Of a stretch of DNA of 64,000 bases, positions 35,111-48,200 are shown piece after piece (positions within the stretch are counted from its first letter, which is position 1; each line of letters begins with the position of its first letter). The notes under the pieces are model-generated. The model saw nothing but the letters and a program-made list of their open reading frames with translations, did not search any database and was not told the origin of the DNA. This DNA is from Boesenbergia rotunda (Eukaryota; Streptophyta; Magnoliopsida; Zingiberales; Zingiberaceae): positions 1 to 64,000 of the forward strand of contig JAGFNQ010000280.1 in NCBI GenBank assembly GCA_024364735.1, in the 5' to 3' direction. The translations under genes and the position numbers were made by a program.

Positions 35111-36009
35111 AGTAGTCAACAATTCAAGAGAAAACATGAACAAAAAACAACTTGGAGGGGTGTCCACCTAATCCATCAGTGACAGAAACCTTCCAAATCC
35201 CTTAATATCAACATAAATCAATAACTTAACATAGAAGAGCTAGAAAACTTCTTGCTTATAGTGTCCTTAAGAAGCCTCATGAATTCAAAAGGATCCTACC
35301 AAACTTTGGTACAATTCTAGCACAAACATAGATTTGTTAGATCAAATTAGAGAGTGCCCGTTTCCCATTAAATCTCATTAAGTTGAGCATCAGCAGGAAC
35401 ACTACCACGCACCTTTTCATGGGAAAACATAATATTAGTCTCCCATTACCACTAAATCCTCTCACGTTTGCTTCCTATCTCCAAGAGCATTGTAGCTGTG
35501 CATACAAAAGATAATTTTGCAACCTTGTCACAGTCAAGAAACAAAAATTTCACCTGATAAACTGGATATATAATTCCATAGCAACCATATTGTCCTTCTG
35601 GATCATCTTTAATTCTTCCTTAACGAAAAACAATCAGAAATCAGCTTGGAAATTCCAGCAGCCTTGTTCTCACTAACATGAGTTCCAAAATGAAAACAAC
35701 CATCCAGATTATATATGAGACTTCGTTAGTTCCTTTATTGCAACTTGCTTAGCAAGCCCATTTCAACCACTAATATTCCAATACCTCAAAGACGTTATGA
35801 TGGGAAAGAGAGATTTGAGAGTTCCCACAATGAAAAGGCCCAGCAGAATTCTTATACATCTTCCCCTTCGAGACAATTCCCTAAGCAATTCACACCACCA
35901 CCACCACCACTTGATAGATCAATCTTAAAGGGCTAAGGATCATGGAACTTACAAAAGTTTTCGATTTTACAATTCATCCGTGGAAGGGAAGTCTAAACTA
36001 GTAAACCTA
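35111..36009. other. Degraded sequence, no gene recognised
   Basis: An open frame at 35745-35936 has a short run of CACCAC (histidine/proline codons) but no recognisable domain. The block may be further copia debris. Confidence 0.4.
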
Positions 36010-37660
36010 GTGTTACATGCAATGCCAGTTAGTATTAGCCCTATAACTAATTATGAGATTATTGACTAGGAAACATTTTATATCACATTTTATTAATAAA
36101 GGCAAAGTTTGATTATTATATTTATTTCATGTTTATGTCAAATAAATAAGTATAATAATATCCTTGGGTAATAGGTTCTAATCTATATCATATCAATTAG
36201 TTGAATTGATAGTGAGATGATATAGAGAACATATTACTCTTAACTATTCCTAGTCAAACATTAATATTCAAGGGCAATATTAATGCGTTGAGACTAGCAT
36301 GTAGGTCAATTGATAATTTGATCTCATAAGTCATGGATATGGGATATTAAGTTGATACATGGATCTATATTAGAGAATATATACTGAATTAACCTGTCAT
36401 GAGAAAATTTTATGGATCGTTATATGAGTGTCGTAAACTTTCTCATAGTGAGTATTGGTATAAATAGTCTTTAGACCTAAAGTTACTACGATTCCCTACA
36501 GAAGGAGTTGTATACTTTGGTATCGTCAAACGTCACCTGTAACAGGGTGAACTATAAAGTTGATCATTGGGTATGCAACAAATTATGCGAAGGGATGTGA
36601 ATGATGTAAATGAGATCTATCCCTCTCATATGACGGGAGTGATATTTGTTAACCCCTTAATCGAGTAGGACTACTAAAACGCATGGTCATGCTTAAATTA
36701 GTCAATATGAGATATTAAGCTCATTTACTTGAGTGAGTCTACTTGGGATTGAGAAACACAAAAATTGATTAGAGGATGATATGGTCAATGCCTCATTAAT
36801 CAATCTAGATATCGAGGATAGAAGGACAAAGTCATACATTATAATAGACACGGGAAGATTATGTCGGATCTCGACATTCTCGTCACTTTGGTAGCAAGGA
36901 TGTATTGCTAAATGTCGCTCATTATTTATGTATCTAAAGTGATTTAGATACATTGTCAACGTTACGAGAACTTATTGGATCACACACAAAAAATATGATA
37001 TTTCGGAGATAAATTGATTTTAGTTTGACTAAAATATGATCCGAAATTAGATTAATTGAATTAGACTCAAATGAATCCAATTGGATTATGAGATTGAGTC
37101 TAATCCAAGTTAGACTCATTCAAATTTGACTCAATCACTCAAAATGGATTAATGATTCATTATAATATTTAATGAAATATTATTAAAGAGGAATGCCAAG
37201 AGTTATTCTATTCATTGGATGAGTAGAAGACGAAAAGTCAAATGGAATACTCAGAGGTATTAGTATTCATTGTGGTTTATAGGCATTAAAAGGAAGAGAA
37301 GCTCAAGGGACAAAAACCCTTGGTATTCATTGGATGAATACAAAAGGGCCTCTTGCCATTTTCAAAAATGAGCAAGTGTTCATTATCCTCCTTCCTCCAT
37401 CTTCTTGGTCGAAACTCCCTTGTGTGGGTTTTGGTCCTTTCGTGTGAACCATCCCAAGTTGCTAACACAACTAAGATAATTTATCTCCAAAATCGAGATC
37501 GTGTTCATGTGGATACTATTAGAGGCACGACCATCTTGATCGTGCAAAGATCCAGCAAACCAAGGACTAGCGGGATAAGCAAAGGGCATACAACGAAGGT
37601 ATAATTCCTTTAGATAGAACTTTATATGAATTTTTTACATGGATCACTTAAGGGATCTCT
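36010..37660 (+). repeat. Copia-type LTR relic
   Basis: Non-coding sequence with words typical of large copia LTRs: GAGACTAGCATGTAGGTC near 36290, AGTCATGGATATGGGATAT, GGGATCTATCCCTC-like words near 36620, and an ATGCCTCATTAATCAATC stretch near 36790. LTR A has the related GAGACTAGCATGGG. Termini were not located and the strand is tentative. Confidence 0.5.
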
Positions 37661-40104
37661 TATTTCCGTTGCGTTTTAAGTTGTTTGCGCATAAGACCCC
37701 TCCAATGCCATAATCGAAAACCAGTTTAGAAGCATCGCCAACAGTGATATAAACACTGGAGGCAGGTAGCCCCACTGCAACAGGTTCTTCAGGAGAGCAT
37801 TTAAACCAGCATAGTCCTCAGATTTGTACATAACAAAACTAAAACAGATCATCAACAACCTATCCACTTAGGAGCAGTCTTCTTCTTCAAAGCAGGAGAA
37901 GAATCCGAGTGCTGCACAAAATGTCAAACAATGAGTGAAACTGATGGGTTTCCATTCATAGGAAAACTAATTAATACGACTACATATGATTCAAATTAAC
38001 AACAATATCAACTTATCTAAGTGCAATGGCACACGAATAACATCCGAATTGCTACTAAACCCCTTTGGAGTCATAAATGCAAAGACAACCATCAGCACCA
38101 TCCAGATTGGAATACAGGAAAGGTTTAACTATCAGCACACATCAAAATTGGGTCCCTAGACGAGGATTCAACACAACGGGCCTAACTTGAATAAGCTGGC
38201 CTATCCTCTGAAACCTTGCGCATATCCTCCTGAAGATCGAGTCTAAGAGGATACTGATCAGAATGTAAACACAAAGAAAACTAAATGGTTTCCAAAGCTT
38301 GCACACCCTATAATTAATATAATTTAGAAAGCCAACCTAGCCACCTAGAAGTAACCCACCGATTAATGTTTCCAAGCCTCCTCCCAAGTGATAGCTCCTC
38401 CTCAAACAGATTAATCACCAGTGAATCAGCACACAGTTCGCCATCGGCCTTCTCTAACTTCCAAGTTCCAACCATCTGATTTAGAAACAGGACCATTCTT
38501 CTTTTACAAAACAATGAACTCCATGAAACTTCAGGATGAACCATTACATCAGGAGCCCTTAGCTGGGAAAACACCTTGGAGGCACACTTCCTTCAATGGA
38601 ACAGTCATTGCAAAACTCATCATCGCAACAGGAGCAGTTGGATCCCCATTCATTTTCAGCTCTAAAACAAGAGAGGTAAACCCTATGTTAAAATTGAACG
38701 GAATGAAAAGAAAAAAACACTTTGAATCATCAGAGAACATGGACCATAGCTCCCATGTTAAAATTACTCTAGTGGTATGCTTTACCACCACAAAGAATCA
38801 CCTCAAAAGTACATTGGTTTCCAAAGAGTAAGTGCTTGAACCTCTGCTCATGCTCTCTTGAACCTATCTCTAAACAAGAAACAACAATGTAAATTGTCTT
38901 ATGCAACCCCACTCAGCCCCTAATTAGTGTCTAATTGCATTTGGCTGAATCTAAACTGGAATCAAGCAATTAAAAAAATTGAAGGGGTTGAAAGAGACAT
39001 CCCTAGGGCCTCAACGAAACAAATAATTGCAAGAGCTTAATCCATCTCCTTATAATCAAACTAATCAGAATTAACCATCAAGAAATAATGAAAAACATTA
39101 CAAAAAAAGAAAGAAATACTTGATATGATACAAATTAAGGTCCAAAATACACGTTGAGGAGTTATGAAGAGTTTTTCAGCTGTTTGATATTGATTGTTAT
39201 TTTAGACTTAGATAAGTTGCAACCTCTGCCACAAAGAACATCTCAACATTGAAAACAAAATTTGAATTTGAACTTTATTCCTAATTTTAGCTTATATGAA
39301 GGGACTCTCATGCATGACCGCATAAAATATGCCATAGGCCCCAAACAGTTAACTATGATTGAAGCGTAAACAAAATATTTGGGTATATGGTTAAAAAGAA
39401 AATTTTGGGATAGAATTCTAACAATTCAAGAAGTTGATAAGGTAAACCCATCTCTTACAAATTGTATAACAGATAACACAAGCTCTCATTTACGATCACA
39501 TAAATATGGCACAACCCCAAAATGGTTTTGTCAATGCTATACTATTAGCAAAACACACGAAAAAAATGGGTACAAAAAAGTTTTGGGGTCGAATTGAAAC
39601 AATTCCAGTAGTTGATAAGGCTCACAATAAAGGATTGGAGGGCACTGTAATTTCACAAATTTTTAACCACTTCAGAATTGTAATGCTAAAACAAACTAAA
39701 ATCTTAGGGCAAATATTTTTTCAATTTTTTTGTTTCCATTTTTTAGAAGATGAAAACTAATATAGAGAGCATGTCTAGCATGGTTGTATCTGTCAAAATA
39801 AATTTATTTTTTTCTAAAAAACTTCTCAAGGTTCTCTTGTTTTTAAAAAATATTTATATGTTTTTAAAAGGGTTTTTTGTTTATTTATAAAAAACCAATG
39901 GTGAAGTACCAAGTCTATATGAAAATTATATATATATTGCTAATTTTTGTCTTTATATTTTCATAAGTTTTATATGTCTCTAACATTTCTTCATCATGTG
40001 ACATAAAAGATTTCCAAACAGGCTGAAAATGAAAATATTTCATCTCAAAATTTTTAATTTTATTGAAAAGGAAATTACAAAAAAAAAGATTTCCAAACAT
40101 AGCC
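37661..40104. other. Region downstream of the PPR gene, unassigned
   Basis: Minus-strand open pieces at 37867-37676 (hydrophobic stretch PPVFISLLAMLLNWFSIMAL) and 38574-38314 (MVGTWKLEKADGELC) have more even codon composition than the surrounding AT-rich repeats. I recognise no family, and no splice model joins them convincingly. They could be exons of an unknown gene or a gene fragment. From 38830 to 40100 the DNA is AT-rich with nothing recognised. Confidence 0.35.
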
Positions 40105-40107
40105 TTA

Positions 40108-40329
40108 GGAGGCGTTTGGTTTGTATTTTCCAATCTGTTTTCCATTTTCATTTTCTGTAGAAAATGCGGTTTTCTGGAAAACATGTTTAGTTTGCATTTT
40201 CTAGCTTTGTTTTCCAGAAAAAAAACATAGCGTTTTCTGGAAAACTGGAGAATGAAAAAAAGTCATTTTCCAGAAAACTAGAAAATGCAGTTTTCTGAAA
40301 AATGAAAATGACACAAACCAAACGCCCCC
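40108..40329. mobile_element. Tourist-like MITE
   Basis: 222 bp. The left end GGAGGCGTTTGGTTTG pairs with the right end CAAACCAAACGCCCCC, with the TTA duplication at 40105-40107 and 40330-40332. The interior repeats TTTTCCAGAAAA-type palindromes. TTA and this TIR style are typical of PIF/Harbinger-derived Tourist MITEs. Confidence 0.88.
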
Positions 40330-40815
40330 TTAGTGTCTTAAATGCTTTGATTCAACATCAAGCATAGCATATTGACACATCAATTTTTATAACGTCCTAT
40401 TCCTGTCAGGTTGACAAGTGTAGGTAAATACTCTAGTCACTGCAAGAAGGCCAACATGAAGATGGGTTAGGAAAAAATTCATGTTCTACCACATTGAGGT
40501 GTTACGAATTAACCTTTTGGGGTGAAAAATTGAATCAAATGAAGCATGTGAATATGAATAAAAAATAGCAATTAATGAGAACTTTGTTAAACCTCTTAGC
40601 CACTATTTATAATATATTTTGGAAAGGAAAACAATTACGAGGAAGCTATTGCACAGACATAAAAATTGTCAAACCTACAACATCAGTTTTTCCTCATAAC
40701 CACCTACCAAATTGTTTGCAGATTAAATGCCCTTCTGGTTTGTACTTGATCTGAGATTCCATCCCGCGTCTAGAGGTAGTGCTCTCATGAAGAAGAAACA
40801 TGGGCTAGAACATGT

Positions 40816-43742
40816 TCATTGTATGTTTGATTTTTCCAAGACTTTCACAAGATTTACTCTTTTATCACCAAGCTCCCCATTCCTCATAAATCTCTTCTTT
40901 CTGTTCTTCCAGAACTCGTCCTTTTTCCCCTTCTTGGGTTTTAACCCAAAATTGCTATTTAGTATTCCAAGAATAGCACTTCTATCTCTCCTATTTTTTG
41001 TTGCAGCTTTGACTTCCAAAATAGCTCGCAATTTCCGATAGGATCGAACCTCAGGAACCTGCCCGCTTCTGATCATTTGCTTGTGATAATAAAAAGCTCT
41101 ACTAAAATCACGTACACGAACAAATGCATATATTATTGTGGAATAAGTTATTGAATCAGGCTTCAAATTGAAAGCAGTCATCTCTTTCAACAATTGTGGC
41201 AATTTATAGTGTTGTCCTCCCCTTGCATATGCATTCATCAGCATGTTATAGGTCATGACTGTTGGCTGCAAGCCAAATTTTTGAAATTCATGTATCACAT
41301 CTCTTGCTTGAACATAAAGACCATGTTTTGCCAAACCATCCAGGATAATATTAAATGTAACTCTCGTGCCTTGAACCTTGTCGCCGATCATTGCTTTCCA
41401 AATTTCTACTAATCTATCAATGTTGCCAGCTCGCCTAAATGCATCAAGCAAAGTTGTATAAGCTTCTATGGAGGGAGGAACTCCATCTCTTTTCATATTT
41501 TCATATGTAGCATATGCTTTTTCAGGCCATCTACCAACTGAATATGCATGGATCAAGGAAGTATAGGAGTGTGATGTGGGCTTAATTCCTGCCTTTCTCA
41601 TCCGCAAGAATGAGTCTGCTGCCATGTCACTCATTTCCCCCTTCCTTCCATAGGCATTTATCAGACAAGTATATGATTTGACATCAGGCTTTAAACCTAT
41701 ACTTTGCATCTCAGATATTAGAGAATCAACTATTTCAGGTTGCATCCTTCTGCTGTAGGCATCCATTAAAATGTTATAGGTTGCTGTTGTTGGCTTTTGT
41801 CCTTTTTCTTTCATCTCAAGAAAGATTCCTTCTGCCTCTTCAACCTGGTCAGATTTACTATAAGCATCCATCAAGGTGTTGTAAATTATGATATTTGATG
41901 TGATTCCTTTCTTTTCCATTTCTGCTTGAATGATGAGAGCTTCCTTCTTCAATCCTTCATCACAAAAGAACTTAATTAGAGCTCCAATAACCTCCAAACT
42001 CCATTTGACACCTTTTCTATTCATTCTTTGAAAGTATTCCCAAGCATCCTTTCCATGCATACCACTCTTTCTCATGACAGTTAACATAATCGAACAAGTC
42101 ACATGATCTGGCTTAATATTGCTGGCTTCAAGAATGTCATACACTTTCCGTGCATCATCGTACCTATATTTGTAAAGGTTCGTATTCAAAAAGGATACAG
42201 CAATTTGTATGATCAAATGACATAAAATCAGCCATAACAAAGTGCACTGACTATATATAGTTATAGAACCAACATAAGAAACAAAGATTGTTTAAATGAT
42301 GAAAATCAAACACAATTGAAAGGACTGCATGGAAGTTGTTAAATCAGATTCTAGATGCAATACAAGTGCAAGAACAAGGCATTCAAGGTTAACATGGTGG
42401 TGTATCTACATTTCATATAGCCAAAAGTGTCGAGCTGAGGAAGCCGGAGTAATATTCTTCAAGATAAAGTCAAATCTGTAATGTTCTTCACCAAGGATTG
42501 ATGCCCTACCATCTATTCTCACCATGTGACTCATGTTAAAAAAAAGTGGGATGATGACTGTAAAGACACCAGAAACTAGAACATGGAGAATTCCCATGCC
42601 TAAATGTCCTGTGTTAATCTGTCTCTTAACTGACACCTGTGTACAAGGTTGCAATGTCTCCACATGAGCGAGAAGCTAATTCTTTTTTACCGTTTTGGAT
42701 AAGGTATATATCGTTGTACTTTCTACAAATCAAGTGCAACATAAACAAGTTCATAACTCTGTGATTAGAGCTTCTGAAGATGGGAACTTCTTATCTGAAT
42801 GTGTTCATCCCTCTCTCTCTCTCGGGAAGATTTGGCATGAAGAAACATTTAGCTTGAAGAAAGAAAGCAATCAAAACACAAACTTTCGCACCTCCCACAG
42901 GATGCAAGGCCAGAAATTGCAGAGTTGTAGACGCATATATCCCTGAACCTTTTAGCTTTGGGCAAATTTTGAAAGAGAATAATCAGCTTATCTCCCATCC
43001 CAGATCTCCCTAATACAGGGAACAGTACCGAAAAAGACCTCGGCGTCACCAGAGATGGCTCCTGCAGCCCCATCCATTCAAACAAGTACAAGCACCCGGA
43101 AGCCAAACCCTCCTCCCCCATCCTCACCAGCAGCTCGATGCAGTCTCCTTCTCCGACCCTCCCAGCATATGGTCCCAGGAAATCCCCCAATGTGGCGTTT
43201 TCTGGGAGGCTCCTTGCGACGGCCAATATCTCGTCCAAGACTCCAAAATTGGGCGACTGCGGGGATTCTGTGACGCCAGAAGGGGAAGCGACCGCTGGCT
43301 CTTCCTCCACGATATCAGCGGCATGTTCGACATCGGCAAGGCGCCAAGAGGTACGTCGATTGCTCTGTAGAGAGAAGCGGCCTTCCTTCTTTGGGTCCTC
43401 AGTCAAGGACGAGCGGGACTTGAAGAAATCGAGGATAGAGTCGGAAAGTCCCTCCCCATCGTTTTCCTCGCCATCCTCCTCCTCCACTACTTGCTGTTCT
43501 TGTTTCTGGCATTGGTGGTGGTGGAATTCGTCCTCGCCGTCGTCGTCGAACTGGAGATGTGGGAGAAAGATGGGGGATGGAGAGGGCGTGGCGGAGACGT
43601 GGGAAGTTATTCGGATTTTGAACTCGGTGGCAGGGCGGAGGAAAAGGAGGAAGTGCGAAAAAGGTTTACGATTGCGCGATGCAGCGCCGGCTGTTGTAAT
43701 GGCAGAAGGGAAGTGGCCGAGAAGGAGCGCCGTCGTCTCCAT
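40816..43742 (-). CDS. EMB1006: P-class pentatricopeptide repeat protein, EMB1006-like, two exons
   Basis: Exon 1 is 43742-42892 and exon 2 is 42163-40816, giving 733 codons with stop. PPR proteins bind organellar RNA in a base-specific way. The start METTALLLGHFPS is preferred over the in-frame upstream Met at 43814 because it begins a Ser/Arg-rich, acid-poor segment like a plastid transit peptide. An acidic linker follows at about residues 70-100. About eleven 35-residue PPR motifs then run from near residue 275 (VYNSAISGLASCGR, YNTLMDAYSK, YNILMDAYSRR, YTCLINAYGRKGE, YTSLIHAYSV, YNMLMNAYARGGQ, YSTIIYAFVRV), ending in a basic tail. Motif order, length and the C-terminal KKDEFWK resemble Arabidopsis EMB1006 (At5g50280), needed for embryo development; this rests on memory, not a search. 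No E/DYW or SMR domain is present. It appears intact, the only such host gene here. Confidence 0.88.
42164..42891 (-). other. Intron of the PPR gene
   Basis: The donor is GGGAG|GTGCGAAAG and the acceptor is AAATATAG|GTACGATG (minus strand), 728 bp. Splicing restores an AGG Arg codon and joins SCGR to YDDARKVYD, completing the first PPR motif. Open frames inside it are chance. Confidence 0.87.
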
Positions 43743-43832
43743 GGCGCATCGACTAGATTCGGTTGCTGCCGCTGCTTGCTTTATCATTTTCTCTATTTGG
43801 CGTGGGTGGCTCAACTTGCGTCAAGTTTAGGG

Positions 43833-44154
43833 GTAGACGAGCCGAGTCAGATCGTTAACGAGTCGAACTCAAGTTTGATTTCGAATTCGAAAATATTATC
43901 GAGCTAAATTCGAATTTAATCGTATTTGATTCGTAAATTCACAAAGATATTGGTTCAGAGATTCACAAATATATATATATATATATATAAATATCATATG
44001 AATTTCTATTTAATTTCATTATAACTTGTGTTTGAATTTAAAAATTAAAGTTCGAATTAAACTTGAACAACTCGAATTTAAAAAACAATATTCTGATGGA
44101 GCTCGAATCTTTTACTATTCGGCTTATCTGAATTCGATTACACCCCTATTCAAA
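43833..44154. mobile_element. Possible non-autonomous DNA element upstream of the PPR gene
   Basis: Ends AGGGGTAGACGAGCCGAG and GAATTCGATTACACCCCT form a weak terminal inverted repeat, with GAGCTCGAA-type words inside and a TA run near 43970-43988. No clear target duplication was found. Confidence 0.4.
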
Positions 44155-44430
44155 TTCAACAATTAGACTTTAGGATTCTTAATCAAATTGGTTCAACTTG
44201 GTGTGGGTGGCTCAGCTTGGTCCAACTTTGGTTCAAGTAATTTCCACTTTAGGGAAAGAGTGAAGTCAGTCAATATGCCAGTTAGATTTTAATTCTACAT
44301 AATTAAATATTTCACTTTTTATTATATAATTTCTAATGAAATAATATTTTATTTTAATATGTTTCATACTTTAAAAAATGCATAGGATTCTTAATCAAAT
44401 TGATGGTCTTTACATTGTGATTGTCACAAG

Positions 44431-45303
44431 CAGGACCATCTCGATCGTTTTTAATATTTTTAGAAAATTAATATTAATTTTAATAAATAGATTTTTAGGT
44501 AAATTTTTTTTTTAATGTAAAATTATTAATTAGAATTTTATATTCAAGTTTGATCATAAATCTTTATAAAATTATTTAATTTTTATTGAGACTTTATTGA
44601 ATGTAAATAAAATTTTATTAATTTTAATTTTAAAAAAATTATGTTGAAACTATATTAATAATAAGTTATTCATCTATAAAGAAACTTTTTAAATTTTTTA
44701 TAAGGTTTAGTAAGTGTTGTTTTAAATTTGGATTTATTAAAGGTTTAATAAATGTTGTTTTTAATTTGGATTTATTTTTTTAAAAAAACTTTTAATTTTG
44801 AAAATAAATCTCAATCATCCATATCATAATGTCAATTTTTTTAAAAATAATATTCAAATATTTTTAAAAAAATAAAATCATGAAATAATTTTAACTTTTC
44901 TACATTATAAAAAAAATAAAAAATATATTCATATATATTAAACGGTTCAAATCTACTTTGAAATGAAGAAATGACATGACCATCGATGATGGAGGAGAAA
45001 TACTCGAGATCACTAGACGGGAGAGAAAAAAAAATAAAAATACTGATGAAAAAGAAAAATGAGATAAGATCATCGATGACGGTAAAAGCTCACGTTTTTT
45101 AAACAGACATTAGGTTTTAAAAAATAAAATATACAATTTTAAAAAATCAACAATACATAAAATTGGAATAATCTAAAATTTAAAAAATAATTTTAAAAAA
45201 TAATTTAAAATTAAAACTGAATATTTTTAATAAAAAATAAATATAAATAATATTAAAATATAAGAAAATTGAGGGCCCCAATCTATGCCTGGAGTCGGCA
45301 TTG
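44431..45303. mobile_element. Non-autonomous hAT-type transposon
   Basis: The perfect 8-bp duplication GTCACAAG flanks it (44423-44430 and 45304-45311). Ends CAGGACCATCTC and GAGTCGGCATTG give an imperfect 12-bp inverted repeat starting with CA, as in the hAT superfamily. The 873-bp interior is AT-rich and has no transposase. Confidence 0.87.
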
Positions 45304-45399
45304 GTCACAAGATTTGAATATTTTTTACTCAAGTTTGTAGTCCTCAAGTATGAGTATCATCTAAAACAATCATGTTACACACTCACCCTTGGCACTTGG

Positions 45400-47060
45400 T
45401 TGAGGAAAGTGCAATACAATATCGTTTTCAAATACTACAACTAACTAAGGAACACTAAGAAATTGACATAGGTTAGTGTTTTTCTTATCTAATTTATAAT
45501 TCGCATAATCAAAATCATAATATCCAAACAATTCAAATATTTTAGTCCTTGAATACCAAAATCTTTAAGAGTACCCTTGAGATATTCTAAGATCCTTTTA
45601 ATAGTAATCAAGTGTAACTATTTGGTACAAAATTGATGTCTTACACATATATCTATTAAAATAAATACAGTCTCTTAGTAATGAGGTTAAATTTAAGATC
45701 AAGTGTCACACCTACGACACTTCTATCAAATTTAAGATCTTTTTTTTCCTTCTGGGTCACAATCCATTCCAGTACTGGTAACCATTGGAGTTGACACCTC
45801 CTTGACATTCTTCATGTTAAATTTTTTATTGATCTCCTTTACATATTTAGTTTGATGAATATGTATTTCTTCTTTTATTTTTAAATTTGTAATACTGGAA
45901 AGAAGACCGATTCTTCTATGATACTCATCCCAAATTCACTTTTCATATGAGCAATGAACTCATTAAGGAACCCTTTCTTTGTTGACCTTAAAATGATATC
46001 ATCTACGTATACTTAAGCAACAAATATATCACTTCACTATACTTTAAGAACAAAGTGAGATATATTGTCCTCCTCTAAAGTATTTGAAAATAAGAAATAT
46101 TGAAATTCACCCATACTAAGCCAAGGGAGTTTGTTTCAAACCATACAAAACTTTCTTAAATATGTACATATGATTTGAAAATTTAGAATCTTCAAACTTA
46201 GGTGGTTGCTTTACATAGATCTTACTTAATGACCCATTTAAAATGGTCCATTTGAAATAACCTAAATCCCTTATGAGCAGCATATGTTACATTTGGATGG
46301 ATTCTATATGAGATACAAATGCATAAGTCTCACCATAATCTAATCATTCAACTTGATTAAAACATTGGGCTAGAAGTCGAGCCTTGTTTCTAACCACAAT
46401 TTCTTTATCATCTAGTTTGTTCCTAATGACTCATTTAATATTAATAATTAAAGTATCTTATGGAAATAATAAGATATAGTCCTCACCCCTTGGGAAATAT
46501 CTTCCATAATTTGTTCTAGGGCAAAAGTAAAGCTAATCCTATAGGATATTGAAGCTTGAGTTGTGTTGTCTATTCACTCAAGAGTTCACCCTTCTAACCT
46601 CTCTCTTATCATCGTTTAAATCATCCTTAGCTCCCTTGAGTCTTGCCATCTAAATTTAATTTCTCAAATTCAAACACAACTTCCTTGCTCAAATCTTCAT
46701 TGATATTGTTGTCCATGGGAGATTGACTATAGGATGTAAACTTGTGATTTCATCAAATACAACATTTGATGATTCCTCAATCTTGAGGGTTCTATTATTC
46801 TATACTCTATGAGCTCTACTCAATGGTACTCAACTATCAACTAGGATGCCCTCATTCGCCTTAGTTGAGAATTTTTTCAAATGATCCTTTGTACTTAGGG
46901 TATACAATTTACAACCTAATACCCTAATGTTCTTAATTATAAAGGTTTTCTCAAACCAAAGTTCATAAGGGATTATATAAGTAAATCCTATTTTTGATAT
47001 GACATGCAATATTATTGTCACAGCCCAAAGGTAGATAAGTAGTAAATATTCATTCAACAT
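45400..47060 (-). pseudogene. SIRE-like copia remnant L: integrase end, RT, RNase H
   Basis: The minus strand keeps an integrase C-terminal motif (IPYELWFEKTFIIKNIRVLGCKLYTL... HLKKFSTKANEGI), RT pieces (VKQPPKFEDSKFSNHMY and LYGLKQTPLAWY-like; HIHQTKYVKEINKKF-like) and an RNase H piece (FGYYDFDYANYKLDKK). These are SIRE/Maximus-style motifs. Frameshifts and stops are dense. It is the oldest-looking copia copy here. Confidence 0.78.
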
Positions 47061-47199
47061 TGATCAGCCACCTCTTGAATGACTAAATTTTTAACATCAT
47101 CCCATTAAGATAAGAAAACTTATTTTATTGTCACAATCCTACTTATCTCATAGTGTTCACCTTGTGAGCAACATTGTGAGCAACATGTGTAATTTTTTT

Positions 47200-47830
47200 T
47201 TAAATTTCTTTAACCTAAATACTATAATTCAAATCCTAAAAACTAAATCAAAAAATCTAAACCCTAGGCTCTAAAAAATAAAGGAAAACATAAAATATAC
47301 TTGGTCCTCACAAGGTAAGTATTATAAGGTAAGCAGGGTATATATATATATATATAACATGACTCACTATATGTGCCGGTGCGCGATAGATATTCGAGGC
47401 GTCTGGAATAATTCCAAGCACCTTGAGCATTTTTCTATTACATACATTTTTTTTTGTTTTTTATTTTTAAAAAATTAATTTTTTTTAATCTTAAATCCTA
47501 AATATATATATAATATACCCGTGAACATCTAAAATTTTTTATCTTAAACACTATAATCTAAAATAGAAGTCTAAACTCTAGAGAAAAAATCTTATTGGCT
47601 TAAACCCACTATAACTCAACCCTTAAACTCTAAAATCTTAAACCCTAAGTACATATAATATATCCCATGAGCATTTAAAATTTTTTATCTTGAATACTAT
47701 AATCCAAGAGGGAAGCTTTAACCCTTGGGGCAAAATCTTATTTATTTAAAACCCACTATAACCAACCCCTAAACTCTAAAATTTTAAACCCTAAATACAT
47801 ATAATATATTTCAAAAAAAAATTAAACTAC
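47200..47830. repeat. AT-rich local repeats with AAACCCTAA-like words
   Basis: A unit of about 150 bp (AACCCTAA, ATATAATATA, CATTTAAAATTTTTTATCTT, CCCACTATAAC) occurs near 47492-47640 and 47641-47790, with partial copies on either side. A (TA)n run is at 47340-47357. Not telomeric: the words are not a contiguous 7-mer array. Confidence 0.6.
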
Positions 47831-47999
47831 ATCGAATCCAGGTGCCTGGATTCAATCCAAGCACCCCAGGCGTCCCGAGCATGCACATAGAGGTGAGGCG
47901 TATATATAATATTTCATTTATTAAATTTTTGAAAATCTAAAGTTCTAGAACTAACCACCATTACTTTAGATTGATTGATTTTGAGATTTTTTTTTCATT

Positions 48000-48200
48000 T
48001 TCTACTTTCATAATTATAAAATTTCTAGAAAGATCTATGTTACCAACATTGATTACCATGAGTTCCTCACTATTGTCAAAGGACACATTTACCATGCTCT
48101 TAGCTTGATGATTATAAACTTTCTCACATCATGAGTCATATGACTTAAGCATCCGCTATCCATGAACTAATCATTCAAGTGCTCCTCTTTGGTTGGTACC
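48000..48200 (-). pseudogene. Protease fragment of remnant L
   Basis: The minus strand shows MDSGCLSHMTHD, matching the SIRE-type aspartic protease start (DSGCSRHMTG). It lies in the right order relative to the L integrase and RT, separated by the AT-rich repeat block. LTR M starts 240 bp to its right. Confidence 0.65.

Noticed and set aside
43055..43907. Plus-strand open frames of up to 230 codons
   Set aside because: They are antisense shadows of PPR exon 1, which has splice sites and family motifs on the minus strand.
47200..47830. Interstitial telomeric repeat (AAACCCTAA words)
   Set aside because: Words are scattered in a 150-bp AT-rich unit and never form a run of the 7-bp telomere repeat.
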